From positions 1 through 33,659 of the forward strand of contig JAMCVT010000065.1 in the NCBI GenBank assembly GCA_023475565.1: DNA of 33,659 nt. Reading direction: 5' to 3'. Position 1 is the stretch's first letter. Every line of letters starts with the position of its first letter. A model generated the notes under the pieces. It was not told the DNA's origin and did no database searches. It saw only the letters and a program-made list of their open reading frames with translations. The stretch comes from Actinomycetota bacterium. Its GTDB lineage: Bacteria; Bacillota; Desulfotomaculia; Desulfotomaculales; Desulfocucumaceae. Shown here piece by piece: positions 1 through 9,100 of the stretch. A program made the translations under genes and the position numbers.

Positions 1-246
1 TTCTTTTAACGAAGCCTCGTCTTTTCTTCCTTTTAATTTAATTTCCTCCTGAAATAAAGCATCGTGCATAATATCATTATATGTATCAATTAATTTTAGT
101 TTCATCCATTCCAAATATCCCTTTGCATAATCCTCATCTTTGTCCAAAAGTATATTAATAATATCATTCATTAATTCCTTTACGTCTTTTAATTTTTGTT
201 CATTTTCTCGCAAAAGCAATACTATCTCTCTCCTTCCATCTACCAT
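1..246 (-). CDS. Hypothetical protein, partial (3' end beyond left edge)
   Basis: An open frame on the minus strand from an ATG at 246-244 to the window edge, 82 codons without a stop. The visible N-terminal part is charged and helical (for example RENEQKLKDVKELMND near residue 13), rich in Lys, Glu, Asp and Ile, with no signal peptide or membrane segment. A second possible start is a TTG at 219-217, which sits behind a better ribosome site (AAGGAGAG) than the ATG does, so the protein may begin nine codons later. It is distinctly more AT-rich than the pab genes to its right and is read divergently from them, which suggests acquired DNA. I do not recognise the family and the C-terminal part is not visible. 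Confidence 0.5.
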   Translation of the reverse strand, partial: MVDGRREIVLLLRENEQKLKDVKELMNDIINILLDKDEDYAKGYLEWMKLKLIDTYNDIMHDALFQEEIKLKGRKDEASLKE

Positions 247-331
247 AATTAGACAGAAAGGTGAGGAATCCTGCAAAAAATATACAAAACAACTCCGAGC
301 GCAATTTATTTTTAAAATTTAACCCCGGTGG

Positions 332-360
332 TTGAGCTGATTAATTTATGATGTTATACT
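332..360 (+). promoter_or_regulatory. Sigma-A-type promoter of the pab operon
   Basis: TTGAGC at 332-337 and TATACT at 355-360 are separated by 17 bases, close to the vegetative consensus. Transcription would start near 367, leaving a leader of about 170 nt before pabA. Confidence 0.65.
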
Positions 361-379
361 TTACATGAAAATAAAAGCT

Positions 380-468
380 TAGATGAGTTAGATGAGTTGA
401 GATGGTTGAGTTTCAGACGACTCGGAGCTGCGGGGTGAGGACCGGTGTATTTGTGCTGGTCTTTTTTT
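380..468 (+). promoter_or_regulatory. Attenuator-like leader of pabABC: GAG/UAG triplets followed by a terminator hairpin
   Basis: At 380-410 the leader has six closely spaced GAG or UAG triplets (spacers 2, 1, 2, 2 and 6 nt); two more GAGs lie at about 425 and 437. A hairpin follows at 440-461 (GACCGG paired with CTGGTC, 10-nt loop) and then seven Ts (462-468). A factor-independent terminator about 70 nt upstream of the first gene of an operon points to transcription attenuation. Closely spaced (G/U)AG triplets are the known binding signature of the tryptophan-sensing TRAP protein, but the spacing here is tighter than classic TRAP sites and no clear antiterminator was found. The triplets may just be a degenerate short tandem repeat. 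Confidence 0.45.
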
Positions 469-475
469 ATTTGCC

Positions 476-522
476 CTAAAGCTTAAGGCTGAATGCTGAC
501 AGCTGATGGCTGACAGCTTTAG
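476..522 (+). repeat. Degenerate GCTGA(C/T) tandem repeat inside an 8-bp inverted repeat before pabA
   Basis: CTAAAGCT at 476-483 and AGCTTTAG at 515-522 are exact inverted repeats. Between them lies a short degenerate tandem array built on GCTGACAGCTGATG. The right arm runs directly into the AGAGGAGAG ribosome site of pabA, so a hairpin here could affect translation; equally it may be neutral low-complexity sequence. Confidence 0.45.
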
Positions 523-536
523 AGGAGAGTGATTGC

Positions 537-1130
537 ATGATACTGATGCTAGACAACTATGACTCCTTTGTGTACAATCTTGTGCAGTACCTGAAGGAAA
601 TGGGCAGTGAGGTGGCGGTTTACCGCAATGACAGTATAGATGTAAGCGCCATTGAAAGAATGAAGCCTGGGCACATCATAATATCACCGGGGCCCTGCAC
701 ACCGGATGAGGCCGGGATCTCCCTGGAGGTGGTCAGGCGCTTTGCCGGAAAGATTCCCATATTGGGGGTCTGCCTGGGGCACCAGGCCATAGGGCAGGCC
801 TTCGGGGGCCGGGTGGTCAGGGCGGACAGGCCCATGCACGGCAAGACCTCGGCCATCAGGCACCACGAACGGGGTCTTTTCCGGGGGCTGCCGCAGCCTC
901 TGGTGGTGGGCAGGTACCACTCCCTGGTGGTAAGCCCCCAGGGTCTGCCGGACTGCCTGGAGGTCACCGCCTTCACTGACTCCGGGGAGATTATGGGCAT
1001 AAGGCACCGGGAATATTATGTCGAGGGTGTTCAGTTTCACCCGGAATCCATACTGACCTGCCATGGAAAGACAATGCTGAAAAACTTTCTGCAGTCCCCG
1101 GAGGTAAAAAGTGCGCTCATTTCTGCTTAA
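537..1130 (+). CDS. pabA: Para-aminobenzoate/anthranilate synthase glutamine amidotransferase subunit
   Basis: This subunit releases ammonia from glutamine and channels it to the chorismate-aminating PabB partner for 4-amino-4-deoxychorismate (folate) synthesis; in many bacteria the same protein also serves anthranilate synthase. The 197-residue length is standard for a class I glutamine amidotransferase. The nucleophile is Cys79 in [10 protein letters not shown] and the His-Glu pair is in HPES (His168, Glu170). The N-terminal [15 protein letters not shown] is typical of PabA/TrpG. AGAGGAGAG precedes the ATG. pabB overlaps its 3' end by 20 bases, indicating translational coupling. The neighbouring PabC-type lyase argues for the folate rather than the tryptophan role. 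The upstream leader suggests attenuation control. Confidence 0.93.
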   Translation: MILMLDNYDSFVYNLVQYLKEMGSEVAVYRNDSIDVSAIERMKPGHIIISPGPCTPDEAGISLEVVRRFAGKIPILGVCLGHQAIGQAFGGRVVRADRPMHGKTSAIRHHERGLFRGLPQPLVVGRYHSLVVSPQGLPDCLEVTAFTDSGEIMGIRHREYYVEGVQFHPESILTCHGKTMLKNFLQSPEVKSALISA

Positions 1131-2565
1131 GAAACTTGATTTAACAACAGACAGTGATACCCTTTTCAACCGGCTTAAGGACTTGCCCGGCAGTATACTG
1201 CTGGACAGCGGAATGCTGGTGGGCGGGCTGTCCAGGTACTCCTTCATGGCGGCCGACCCGTTCCTGGTGGTGACATCCCGTGGCAATGAGGTTAAAGTGG
1301 AAAAAAGGGCAGGCCCCGGATCCGGTGCAACGGAAATAGTGGCGGGCAACCCTCTGGACGTGCTGGGCGGGCTGATGAAGCTGTACAGAATGGAAGGGGT
1401 CAGCGGGCCGGCGCCTTTTTTCGGGGGTGCGGCGGGTTTTTTTTCCTACGACCTGGGGAGGCTGCTGGAAAAGGTGCCCGACCTGGCCTCTTACGATGTA
1501 TGTACTCCTGACTGCTGGCTGGGCTTTTATGATGTGGTGGCCGCCGTTGACCATGTGGAGGGCGGCGTTTATATAACTTCCACCGGCCTCCCTGAGGAGG
1601 ATGCTGAAAAATCAACTCTGAGAGCCCGGGAAAGGCTGGAGTGGCTGGAAGAAACCATATTAAACGGCTGCGGAGAAAAACCGGTGGCCGGTGGGGAAGA
1701 GCCCGGAGAAGACTGGGACGGAGAGGGTGCGGCGGGAATGTTCTCCGACTTTGACCGGGACAGCTACTGCCGGGTGGTGGAAAGGGCCAGGGAGTACATA
1801 GCCGCCGGAGACATTTTTCAGGTCAACCTGTCCCAGCGTTTTAGACTGCCCAGGAGGGGAGACCCCTGGGAGATATTCAGGCGCGTTAAAAGGATCAACC
1901 CGGCTCCCATGGCCGCCTATATAAACTGCGGCGATCTCAGGGTGGTGAGCGCCTCTCCCGAAAGATTTTTAAAGGTCACCTCCGGAATGGTTGAAACAAG
2001 GCCCATAAAGGGCACCCGCCCCAGGGGGAAGTGCCCGGAGGAAGACAGGCGCATGCGCGAGGCCCTCTGGAACAGTGAAAAGGACAGGGCCGAGCTGGTA
2101 ATGATAGTTGACCTGGAAAGAAACGACCTGGGCAGGGTGTGCGTCCCCGGATCGGTAACCGTCCCGGAGCTATACAGAATAGAGGAGTACCCCACGGTGT
2201 TTCACCTGGTTTCTACTGTGACCGGCAGGCTGGAAGAGGGCAAGGGAGTGGTGGACCTGCTGAAGGCCTCCTTCCCCGGGGGCTCCATCACCGGAGCCCC
2301 CAAAATAAGGGCCATGGAAATTATAGAGGAGCTGGAGCCGGTAAGGCGCGGCATATACTGCGGGTCCATAGGCTATCTTTGCTTCAACGGCGACGCTGAC
2401 CTTAATATAGTGATCAGAACGCTGGTATTTACCGGTGAAAATATACACCTGCAGGTGGGTGGGGGCATAACCATAGACTCAGACCCCCATGCGGAATATG
2501 TTGAAACCCTGGACAAGGCCGGGGCGCTGGTTAGAGCGCTGAGGCTGGAAGGAGTTTTGGACTGA
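1111..2565 (+). CDS. pabB: Aminodeoxychorismate synthase component I
   Basis: It aminates chorismate to 4-amino-4-deoxychorismate using ammonia from PabA. The 484-residue chain has an N-terminal anthranilate synthase I-like domain (about 1-180) and the C-terminal chorismate-binding domain (about 215-480). Family motifs are visible: [51 protein letters not shown] and [17 protein letters not shown]. The start is a GTG inside the end of pabA, preceded by CCGGAGG. The stop overlaps the pabC start in TGATG, so all three genes are translationally coupled. TrpE is the alternative; the PIKGTRPR segment, where a Lys is diagnostic of many PabB enzymes, and the downstream pabC support PabB. Confidence 0.92.
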   Translation: MRSFLLKKLDLTTDSDTLFNRLKDLPGSILLDSGMLVGGLSRYSFMAADPFLVVTSRGNEVKVEKRAGPGSGATEIVAGNPLDVLGGLMKLYRMEGVSGPAPFFGGAAGFFSYDLGRLLEKVPDLASYDVCTPDCWLGFYDVVAAVDHVEGGVYITSTGLPEEDAEKSTLRARERLEWLEETILNGCGEKPVAGGEEPGEDWDGEGAAGMFSDFDRDSYCRVVERAREYIAAGDIFQVNLSQRFRLPRRGDPWEIFRRVKRINPAPMAAYINCGDLRVVSASPERFLKVTSGMVETRPIKGTRPRGKCPEEDRRMREALWNSEKDRAELVMIVDLERNDLGRVCVPGSVTVPELYRIEEYPTVFHLVSTVTGRLEEGKGVVDLLKASFPGGSITGAPKIRAMEIIEELEPVRRGIYCGSIGYLCFNGDADLNIVIRTLVFTGENIHLQVGGGITIDSDPHAEYVETLDKAGALVRALRLEGVLD

Positions 2566-3392
2566 TGGATACCATAAATATTGTCTGCTTAAACGGTGAG
2601 TACCTGGCTGCCGGGGAGGCTGCGGTGCCGGTCGGTGACGAGGGGCTCCTTTACGGAATGGGTCTGTTTGAGACCATCAGGCTATACGGTGGAAGCCCCC
2701 GGCTGGCGGATTTGCATCTTTCCAGGCTGGCAGATTCCGCCGGTCGGCTGGGGCTGGGAATACCCTTCAAACTTCCTGAAATAGAGGAAATGCTGTACCG
2801 TACCGCCGAGAAAAACGGTATTGAGGAGGGTGGACTGCGCCTGACCCTGACCGCCGGCAGCGCCCAGTGCCGCCCCAGCCTTTTGGTGCAGGCCAGGGTA
2901 CAGGCCTACGGGGAGGAAATGTACCGGGACGGCATAAGGGTGGGGTTTGCCCCCTTCAGCCGAAATGAAAAATCTCCCCTGGTGAGACATAAGACCCTAA
3001 ATTATTTTGAAAACATTATGGCCAGGCGGCTGGCGTCTGCTTCCGGCTGGGGAGAGGCGCTTTTTCTGAACAGCGCAGGAAAACTGGCCGAAGGGTCGGT
3101 CAGCAACATTTTCCTGGTAAACCGGGGCCGGGTGATTGCCCCGGATGGCGACTCCGGCCTCCTGCCCGGCATAACCCGCCGGAGGGTGATAAATGTGTGC
3201 GTCACCCTGGAAATACCGCTGGAAGAAAGGGTGGTGGACCCGGAGGAACTATACCGGGCCGACGAATGTTTCGTCACCAACTCTCTAATGGGTGTCATGC
3301 CGGTTATCGCCCTGGAAAGCAGTGCTGTGGGGGACGGTAAGCCAGGGAAGGTAACCCGCCTGTTGTCTTCTGAAATGGAAAAAGAAGTATGA
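2565..3392 (+). CDS. pabC: Aminodeoxychorismate lyase (PLP fold type IV)
   Basis: It splits 4-amino-4-deoxychorismate into p-aminobenzoate and pyruvate, the last step of PABA synthesis. The protein has 275 residues, the usual length for the class IV aminotransferase/lyase family. GLLYGMGLFETIRLYGG near residue 28 is the typical N-terminal motif, and the Schiff-base lysine is Lys143 in VRHKTLNYFEN. LAEGSVSNIFLV and the GLLPGITRRRVI cofactor-phosphate region follow in order. Branched-chain or D-amino-acid aminotransferases share this fold, but the position as last gene of pabAB makes the lyase role much more likely. An inverted repeat just downstream ends the operon. Confidence 0.9.
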   Translation: MDTINIVCLNGEYLAAGEAAVPVGDEGLLYGMGLFETIRLYGGSPRLADLHLSRLADSAGRLGLGIPFKLPEIEEMLYRTAEKNGIEEGGLRLTLTAGSAQCRPSLLVQARVQAYGEEMYRDGIRVGFAPFSRNEKSPLVRHKTLNYFENIMARRLASASGWGEALFLNSAGKLAEGSVSNIFLVNRGRVIAPDGDSGLLPGITRRRVINVCVTLEIPLEERVVDPEELYRADECFVTNSLMGVMPVIALESSAVGDGKPGKVTRLLSSEMEKEV

Positions 3393-3400
3393 AAAACTGA

Positions 3401-3424
3401 GGGAGCGGCCAATAGGCCGCTCCC
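3401..3424. terminator. Hairpin between convergent pabC and the small gene at 3436
   Basis: GGGAGCGGCC at 3401-3410 pairs perfectly with GGCCGCTCCC at 3415-3424 across an AATA loop. It lies between two convergent stops, so it can serve both strands. The T tract on the plus side is poor, so termination there may be partial. Confidence 0.6.
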
Positions 3425-3435
3425 TTGAAAACTCT

Positions 3436-3606
3436 CTAATACCGGAAATCGTGGTTGTGCTCCACGAGGTCTATGGCGCCGAGCAATAAGTGAGCCAGGC
3501 CGAAGCCGGCTATTCCCCAGCCCAGTGTGGGGTTGCTGTCCCTCATCGCCAGCCCGGTGGCGGTTACTGCGGTACCGAGGACTGTGGGTATTAAGCCTTC
3601 GCGCAC
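3436..3606 (-). CDS. Small hypothetical protein (56 aa) with glycine/alanine-rich hydrophobic core
   Basis: The frame starts at a GTG (3606-3604) preceded by a run of six Gs about 9 bases away and ends at TAG (3438-3436). It reads MREGLIPTVLG...RDSNPTLGWGIAGFGLAH...GAIDLVEHNHDFRY. Two hydrophobic Gly/Ala-rich stretches (residues 5-20 and 29-48) could form a short membrane hairpin, and the tail is His-rich and charged. The frame has no rare-codon signature and ends just before the shared hairpin with pabC, which supports a real gene. Similar short proteins occur as uncharacterised families in Peptococcaceae as far as I recall; no function is known to me. Confidence 0.6.
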   Translation of the reverse strand: MREGLIPTVLGTAVTATGLAMRDSNPTLGWGIAGFGLAHLLLGAIDLVEHNHDFRY

Positions 3607-3985
3607 CTATACATTCCCCCCTTTTTTTAGAGAGTCAGATATATTCTTTGCCCGGAAATGCTTTTTGTACCGTGATATATTCTGGAGAGTATGACACATA
3701 TTGGGGCGATTAGCTTAACGGCACTGCTTTATGGTCAGGAGACAGGAGTTGCCGAGGCATTCCTTATTGCTGACTAAAGCGTTTAGCTTTTACTTCATAA
3801 ACTAGTAGTTGCAATTCGTAACCCGGCTTTCGGAAGTTTTGTGCCGGTAAGCTCTTAAAAGCATGGCAGGCAAACTCCTGTCTCCCGACCCTTTAATTCC
3901 GGCCCCCTTGGTAGTATATAATCATTTTTTTTGGTAAAAATCATAGCAAAAATAACATATGTTCATTTGTGAAAGGAGCGGGTGT
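3607..3985. other. Intergenic region holding a structured element
   Basis: This stretch of about 380 bases lies upstream of both the minus-strand small gene and the BON gene. It has a direct repeat of GATATATTCT (near 3640 and 3675) and the 158-bp inverted-repeat element listed separately. No convincing tRNA or additional gene is seen. Confidence 0.5.
3733..3890 (+). repeat. 158-bp element with 18-bp terminal inverted repeats (structured RNA or MITE-like)
   Basis: The ends, 3733-3750 and 3873-3890, are inverted repeats matching at 17 of 18 positions, with core GGAGACAGGAGTT. The interior holds at least two further hairpins: GTTTA/TAAAC (3781-3802) and CCGGC/GCCGG (3823-3847). A closing stem with internal hairpins is what a structured leader or small RNA looks like; terminal inverted repeats around a short non-coding core are also what a MITE looks like. 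It ends 95 bases before the BON-protein start, so it could be part of that gene's leader. No riboswitch class was recognised. Confidence 0.5.
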
Positions 3986-4516
3986 ATGTCCAGGAAAAAT
4001 GACCTTGAGGGGCTGGCCCAGTCCCTGCTGGACTCAGATGCCGGAACAAGGAATTACGAGCTTAAGGTCAGGGTGAATGGCGGTGTGGCACAGGTGACCG
4101 GGATAGTTGACACACTGTCGGAAAAGGAGCAGGTGGACCAGATACTGTCTGGAGTCGGGGGGCTGAGGGGAATCGAAAATAGTGTTGCCATCAGTACCGA
4201 CGGATCGATAATAGACGAGGATGTTGTCGGGGAGGTTATCGAGGAGCTCAAAGCCGATCCGGCTGTGGACCTGCACGGTGTCGGGGCTAAAAGCGTGAGG
4301 GGAAATGTATATCTGGTGGGGACGGTAGACGGCCCGGAAGAGGAAAAGGCGGCCATCAGGGCGGCCTCCAGGGCCAGGGGGGTAAAGTCGGTGGTGAGCC
4401 GGCTTAAAATAAGCAGAAATGATTACGATACCGGCGATTTAAGGCAGATATTCCACCACCAGGTCAATAACGACCGGGAAGTGGGCGAAGAAGTGGACAG
4501 AATGGACTTTTATTAA
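3986..4516 (+). CDS. Protein with two BON domains
   Basis: The start chosen is the ATG at 3986, which has GAAAGGAGC at good spacing; an in-frame ATG nine codons upstream has no such site. The 176-residue product has two tandem BON-like alpha/beta repeats (about 5-70 and 75-150), each with the pattern of a helix, a V-x-V-x-G-x-V-x-L strand pair and a conserved glycine (VNGGVAQVTGIVDT; VRGNVYLVGTVDG). The tail (about 150-176) is charged. BON domains bind phospholipid or other proteins in osmotic-shock, secretin and mechanosensitive-channel proteins. There is no signal peptide, so this one is probably cytoplasmic; its precise function is unknown. A strong hairpin follows the gene. Confidence 0.7.
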   Translation: MSRKNDLEGLAQSLLDSDAGTRNYELKVRVNGGVAQVTGIVDTLSEKEQVDQILSGVGGLRGIENSVAISTDGSIIDEDVVGEVIEELKADPAVDLHGVGAKSVRGNVYLVGTVDGPEEEKAAIRAASRARGVKSVVSRLKISRNDYDTGDLRQIFHHQVNNDREVGEEVDRMDFY

Positions 4517-4529
4517 TAGCCGTTATGAC

Positions 4530-4560
4530 AAAAGAGTGCTTTTCGGTAAAGCACTCTTTT
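4530..4560 (+). terminator. Terminator after the BON gene
   Basis: A 13-bp perfect stem (AAAAGAGTGCTTT with its complement) around a TCGGT loop. The 3' arm ends in TTTT and the sequence stays AT-rich, a good intrinsic terminator. Confidence 0.75.
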
Positions 4561-4562
4561 AA

Positions 4563-4815
4563 AATTTCGCTGCATTCCACGGCTGCTGTAAAACAGCCTT
4601 ATAAAATTTTGCTGAATTGTACAGTACCGGCGGAAGGAAAAAACAGGTGAAAATAAAATTAGAAGATATAGGAGGTTATCTTAAATATGACGGAAAAGTT
4701 TTAAAATATTATGTCATATTTCAAATTTGCAATCAAATAGTCCTCCACAAGAGCATAATATGTTACAATATAACTATCCGGACTCATTACAATTTTTTGC
4801 TGGGAGTGTGAACTT
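4563..4815 (+). other. AT-rich spacer upstream of glpX, with a doubtful 54-codon frame
   Basis: It includes a small hairpin (GGCTG...CAGCC near 4580-4600). A frame opens with a GTG at 4647 behind AAGGAAA and runs to 4811 (54 aa, KIKLEDIGGYLKYDGK...). It is AT-rich, unlike the genes around it, matches nothing I know and ends just before glpX. I would not call it a gene without homologues. Confidence 0.25.
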
Positions 4816-5799
4816 ATGGACCGGGAGCTTACCCTGGAACTGGTCAGAGTCACCGAGGTGGCGGCGCTGGCGTCTTCGCAGTGGATGGGACGCGGGAAGA
4901 AAAACGAGGCGGACGGCGCTGCTGTCAACGCCATGAGGGCCATGTTCGATACCGTTGCGATAAAGGGCACAGTGGTTATAGGAGAGGGCGAGATGGACGA
5001 GGCGCCCATGCTGTACATAGGAGAAAAGGTGGGCTGTGCCGAGTCCCCCGAGGTGGATGTGGCGGTGGACCCCCTGGAGGGCACCAACATTCTGGCCAAG
5101 GGACTCCCCAATGCCTTGTCGGTGGTGGCCATGGCCGACAAGGGAAATCTTCTGCACGCTCCGGACATGTACATGCAGAAGATAGCGGTGGGACCCAGGG
5201 CGGCCGGTAAAATACACATTGACGACCCGGTGGAAAGAACCCTGGAAATAGTGGCCAGGGTTCAAAATAAGAGGATATCCGACTGTACTGTAATGATTCT
5301 TGACCGGCCCCGCCACAAGAAAATAATAGAGGCGGTCAGGAATGCAGGCGGCAGGGTCAGGCTTATTGGCGACGGCGATGTGGGATCGGCCATTTACACC
5401 GCCATACCCGATACCGGAATCGACCTGTGCGTGGGCATAGGCGGAGCCCCCGAGGGAGTCATAGCGGCGGCCGCCCTTAAGTGTCTGGGTGGAGAGATGC
5501 AGGCCAGGCTGTGGCCGGAGGACGATGCTGAAAGGTCCCGGTGCGCACAGATGGGCATTGCAGACACCAGCAGGATACTTTACATGGATGATATGGTAAA
5601 GGGAGACGCCATATTCGCGGCCACGGGGGTAACCGACGGCGAACTGCTGAAGGGGGTGCGCATGCTGGGCAATGACCTGGCCGAGACCCACTCACTGGTG
5701 ATGCGTTACAAAAATAAAACCGTCAGGTACATAAAGGCCATACACAACCTGGCCTACAAAGCCAACATGGTATTCGGAAGCCCCATTTATTTTGATTGA
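4816..5799 (+). CDS. glpX: Fructose-1,6-bisphosphatase class II
   Basis: It hydrolyses fructose 1,6-bisphosphate to fructose 6-phosphate, the committed step of gluconeogenesis, in the cytoplasm. The 327 residues match the class II (GlpX) family. Metal and phosphate-binding motifs are intact: GEGEMDEAP at 56-64 and [11 protein letters not shown] at 81-91; [20 protein letters not shown] and [20 protein letters not shown] follow. It starts with ATG behind GGGAGTG. A gluconeogenic enzyme fits an anaerobe growing on organic acids or aromatics via acetyl-CoA. A small membrane-protein gene follows behind its own promoter. Confidence 0.93.
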   Translation: MDRELTLELVRVTEVAALASSQWMGRGKKNEADGAAVNAMRAMFDTVAIKGTVVIGEGEMDEAPMLYIGEKVGCAESPEVDVAVDPLEGTNILAKGLPNALSVVAMADKGNLLHAPDMYMQKIAVGPRAAGKIHIDDPVERTLEIVARVQNKRISDCTVMILDRPRHKKIIEAVRNAGGRVRLIGDGDVGSAIYTAIPDTGIDLCVGIGGAPEGVIAAAALKCLGGEMQARLWPEDDAERSRCAQMGIADTSRILYMDDMVKGDAIFAATGVTDGELLKGVRMLGNDLAETHSLVMRYKNKTVRYIKAIHNLAYKANMVFGSPIYFD

Positions 5800-5807
5800 C
5801 TGACTGA

Positions 5808-5836
5808 TTGTGATCTGGGGAATATTAAGTTATAAT
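5808..5836 (+). promoter_or_regulatory. Promoter for the small membrane protein
   Basis: TTGTGA (5808-5813), a 17-base spacer and a perfect TATAAT (5831-5836). The start would be near 5843, giving a very short leader before the GGGGTGA ribosome site of the gene at 5856. Confidence 0.55.
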
Positions 5837-5855
5837 CACTTTTGGGGTGATATTA

Positions 5856-6017
5856 TTGGTATTCGATCCCAGGCTTATTCTGGTGGCTGGGGTAACAGTA
5901 TTCGGCAATGCCTATATCCAGTACCTGGCCTATGGCGATATTAACTGGGCCAGCGCCCTGGTCATCGGCCTGTTGCTTACCGCCCTGCTGCCTCTGGTGA
6001 TGAAAAAGAAAAAATAA
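5856..6017 (+). CDS. Small membrane protein (53 aa)
   Basis: The frame starts at TTG (5856-5858) with TTGGGGTGA six bases upstream and ends at TAA (6015-6017). A GTG in frame at 5847 is possible but would use up the ribosome site. The product begins MVFDPRLILVAGVTVFG, then has a polar turn (YGDINWASA), a second hydrophobic stretch (LVIGLLLTALLPLVM) and a KKKK tail: two membrane helices with a basic cytoplasmic end. A consensus promoter precedes it and a strong terminator follows, so it is a complete transcription unit. No function is known to me. Confidence 0.72.
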   Translation: MVFDPRLILVAGVTVFGNAYIQYLAYGDINWASALVIGLLLTALLPLVMKKKK

Positions 6018-6030
6018 ATAGCGGCTGTTC

Positions 6031-6061
6031 AGTTAGCGCCCTACCGGCGCTAACTTTTTTG
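6031..6061 (+). terminator. Intrinsic terminator
   Basis: GTTAGCGCC pairs perfectly with GGCGCTAAC (6032-6054, loop CTACC), extended by an A-T pair and followed by a T6 run. Textbook terminator between the small membrane gene and addB. Confidence 0.9.
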
Positions 6062-6190
6062 TTCTTCAGAAAAGGCTTTTTTAGCGGTTTTTAGGAAAGG
6101 GCGGGTGGAAATGGAGGAAGGGGAGCCCGGTGGTAGAATTAACAAATTATATAAATAAAGGCCGGCAGGTGTGCCGGAGGATGTGATTTA

Positions 6191-9100
6191 TTGAGCCTGA
6201 GGCTGATTATAGGCAGGGCCGGAAGCGGTAAGACCCGATACTGTCTGAATGAGATTAAAGCGAGAATCACCAGCGGTGTCACACACCCCCTGGTGTTGCT
6301 CGTCCCGGAGCAGTTCACCTTTCAGGCGGAAAGGGATCTGATCACCGTACTGGAGACGGGAGGCATCCTTAAAACCGAAGTCTTGAGCTTTCGGCGCATG
6401 GCCTTCAGGATATTCAACGATGTGGGGGGTATCACCTATCCCCACATCCATTCTGCCGGCAAATCCATGATTATTTACAGAATCCTGGACAAAATGAGGG
6501 ACAGCTTCAAGGTGTTTTCCAAATCAGCGGACCGGCAGGGGTTTGTAAACACGTTAGTTGCTTTGATTACCGAGTTCAAGCGGTACAATATAACTCCTGA
6601 AGCCCTGGAGACGGCAAGCAAAGGCTTTGAGGAAGACAGCCCGTTAAAGGACAAGCTGATGGAACTGAATTCTATCTATGCTGCTTTTGAGAAGACTATT
6701 GCAGAGAGGTACAGGGATTCGGACGATGACCTGACCCTGGCTTCGGAAAAGCTCAGCTCCTCTACACTGTATGATGGTGCGGAGATTTGGATTGACGGTT
6801 TTGCGGGTTTTACCCCGCAGGAATACAGAGTGATCGCAAAGCTGCTGCAAAAGGCGGAACGGGTCAATATCAGCCTGTGCACCGACAGCCTGGAGGGAGA
6901 AGGGATCTCTGAGGGAACCGATGTATTTTCTGCGGTGAAGGGGGCCTCCAGGAAGTTTGTAAAAATTGCCGGAGAATTTGGCATAAAGGTTGAAAATGAG
7001 GTCGTTTTGGCTAAAGAGCCCTTGTTCCGGTTTAAAGCCAGCCCGGAGCTTGCTCACCTTGAGCGGAATATAAATGCCTATCCCTATAAAACCTACCGGG
7101 AAAAGACCCGGGATATTTCTTTGTTTTCCTCAGTCAATATCTTCTCAGAAATTGAAGCTGCCGCGCGGGATATTGTCCGGCTGTGCAGGGACAGGGGCCT
7201 GCGCTATCGTGACATTGCCGTGGTGGTGAGAAATCTGGCGGCCTATGAGCGGCCTATTGAAGTCATCTTTGCAGAGTACGAAATCCCCTGTTTTATTGAC
7301 AGAAAAATAGACATCACAAATCATCCGCTGGTACGGCTGATTCTGTCCATGCTGGACATTTTTAATGAGAACTGGTCCTATGAAGCAGTATTCCGCTACC
7401 TGAAAACAGGTCTGACAGGCGTTGACAGGAGCAGTATCGATACTCTGGAAAACTATGTTCTTGCCTGCGGCATCAGGGGCAGCCGCTGGACCGGCGGGCA
7501 GGACTGGAATATGAGCCCCGGCCTGCTTCCCGATGAAAGAGACTGCGGAGATCAAGACAGAGCGCTCAGGGAAATTAATAAGGTCAGATATGATATTTGC
7601 AGGCCGCTGCTGGAATTTCGAAAGAAAACCAAGGGCAGAAAAAAAGCCTCTGAAACATGCGGCGCACTGTACGATTTTCTCCTGGCCATCGGAGTGCCCG
7701 GGAGAATTGAATCGAGTATCGGCCAATTCAGAAAAAGCGGAAAGCTGAGTCTTGCCGATGAATACTCTCAGGTATGGAATATTGTAATGGAAGTCTTTGA
7801 CCAGACGGTTGAGGTTATGGGCGATGAAACCTTCGGCCTGGAAAGGTTTTCAAATATTCTCAAGATAGGTCTTGGTGAATACAGGGTGGGATTGATCCCT
7901 GCTTCCCTTGACCAGGTGCTGGTGGGAAGCGTGGAGCGTTCCAAAAGCCATGAGGTCAAAGCGCTATTTATTCTTGGGGCCAATGACGGTGTGTTTCCTT
8001 CTGCGGCAGCGGAAGAAGGTATCCTTTCAGACCTGGACAGGGCAGCTCTGAACAATGCCGGTATTGAGCTGGCCAGTGATACAAGGACAAAAGCCTTTGA
8101 CGAACAATATCTGGTATACAGGGCGCTGACCACCGCGGGAAGCTGTCTCAGGCTGAGCTGGCCTATCGCAGACCATGAGGGGCGGACCATGCGGCCGTCA
8201 ATTATTATATCCAGGCTCCGGAAGCTGTTTCCGGCCATCACCGAGGCCAGCAATATATTAAAGCCTGAATCGGCCAAGGATGAAACCGAACTGGTGACCG
8301 GAAAGACCCCGGCCTTTAAGCATATGGTGTCTGCCCTGCGGCAGAAAGCGGATGGAAAGGACATACCACCCTTGTGGCAGGGAGTGTATCGCTGGTTTGC
8401 CGCACAGGAGGACTGGCAGCCAAAATTGCAGTCCGCCCGCTCCGCCTTCCGGATTAAAAACCTTGCCCATCCAATCGGCAGGGACAAAGTCCCCTTGCTT
8501 TACGGCGACCCTGCTTATTCCAGCGTATCCAGGCTGGAAAAATATACGGCCTGTCCTTTTGCCTATTATGTTCAGTATGGATTGGGCGCCGGGGAGCGGA
8601 AAATATACCGGTTGAGTCCGCCCGACACAGGCACCTTTATGCATGCCGTTATTGAAAGGTTCTCCAGGCAGGTTGCCGGACAAAACATTGACTGGCGGGA
8701 AATTGACAGGGAATGGTGTATGGAAAAGGTTTCCGGAATTGTGGATGAAATGCTGGAAAAGATGCAGGGTGCAGGTCTGTCCGGCTCAAAAAGATATACT
8801 GTCCTCACTTTGAGGCTGAAAAGGGTAATTTCAAGAGCTGTCTGGCTTATCGCCGGGCATATCAGGCGCGGCAGCTTCAATCCCATCGGCTTTGAGATAG
8901 ACTTCCCCCCTATGGCCATCGAACTGGAATCAGGGGAAAAGATATACCTTACCGGAAGGATTGACCGGGTGGATGCCCTGAAAACCGGGGAAGGCACTTA
9001 CCTCCGGATTGTAGACTATAAATCGGGCAGCAAGGCTTTCAAGCTGTCGGATGTATTTTACGGACTTCAAATTCAATTAATCACCTATCTGGATGCCCTC

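Noticed and set aside
420-468. T-box leader before pabA (GGGGTGAGGACCGG resembles the T-box sequence)
   Set aside because: The transcript before it is only about 70 nt, too short for stem I and the specifier loop, and the match needs an insertion.
3704-3790. tRNA-like start (GGGGCGATTAGCTTAACGG)
   Set aside because: The acceptor and D-arm-like start is not followed by a pairing anticodon stem, a T-arm or a matching 3' acceptor strand.
3733-3890. 6S RNA
   Set aside because: The interior folds into separate hairpins rather than a long rod with a central bubble, and no conserved 6S segments were seen.
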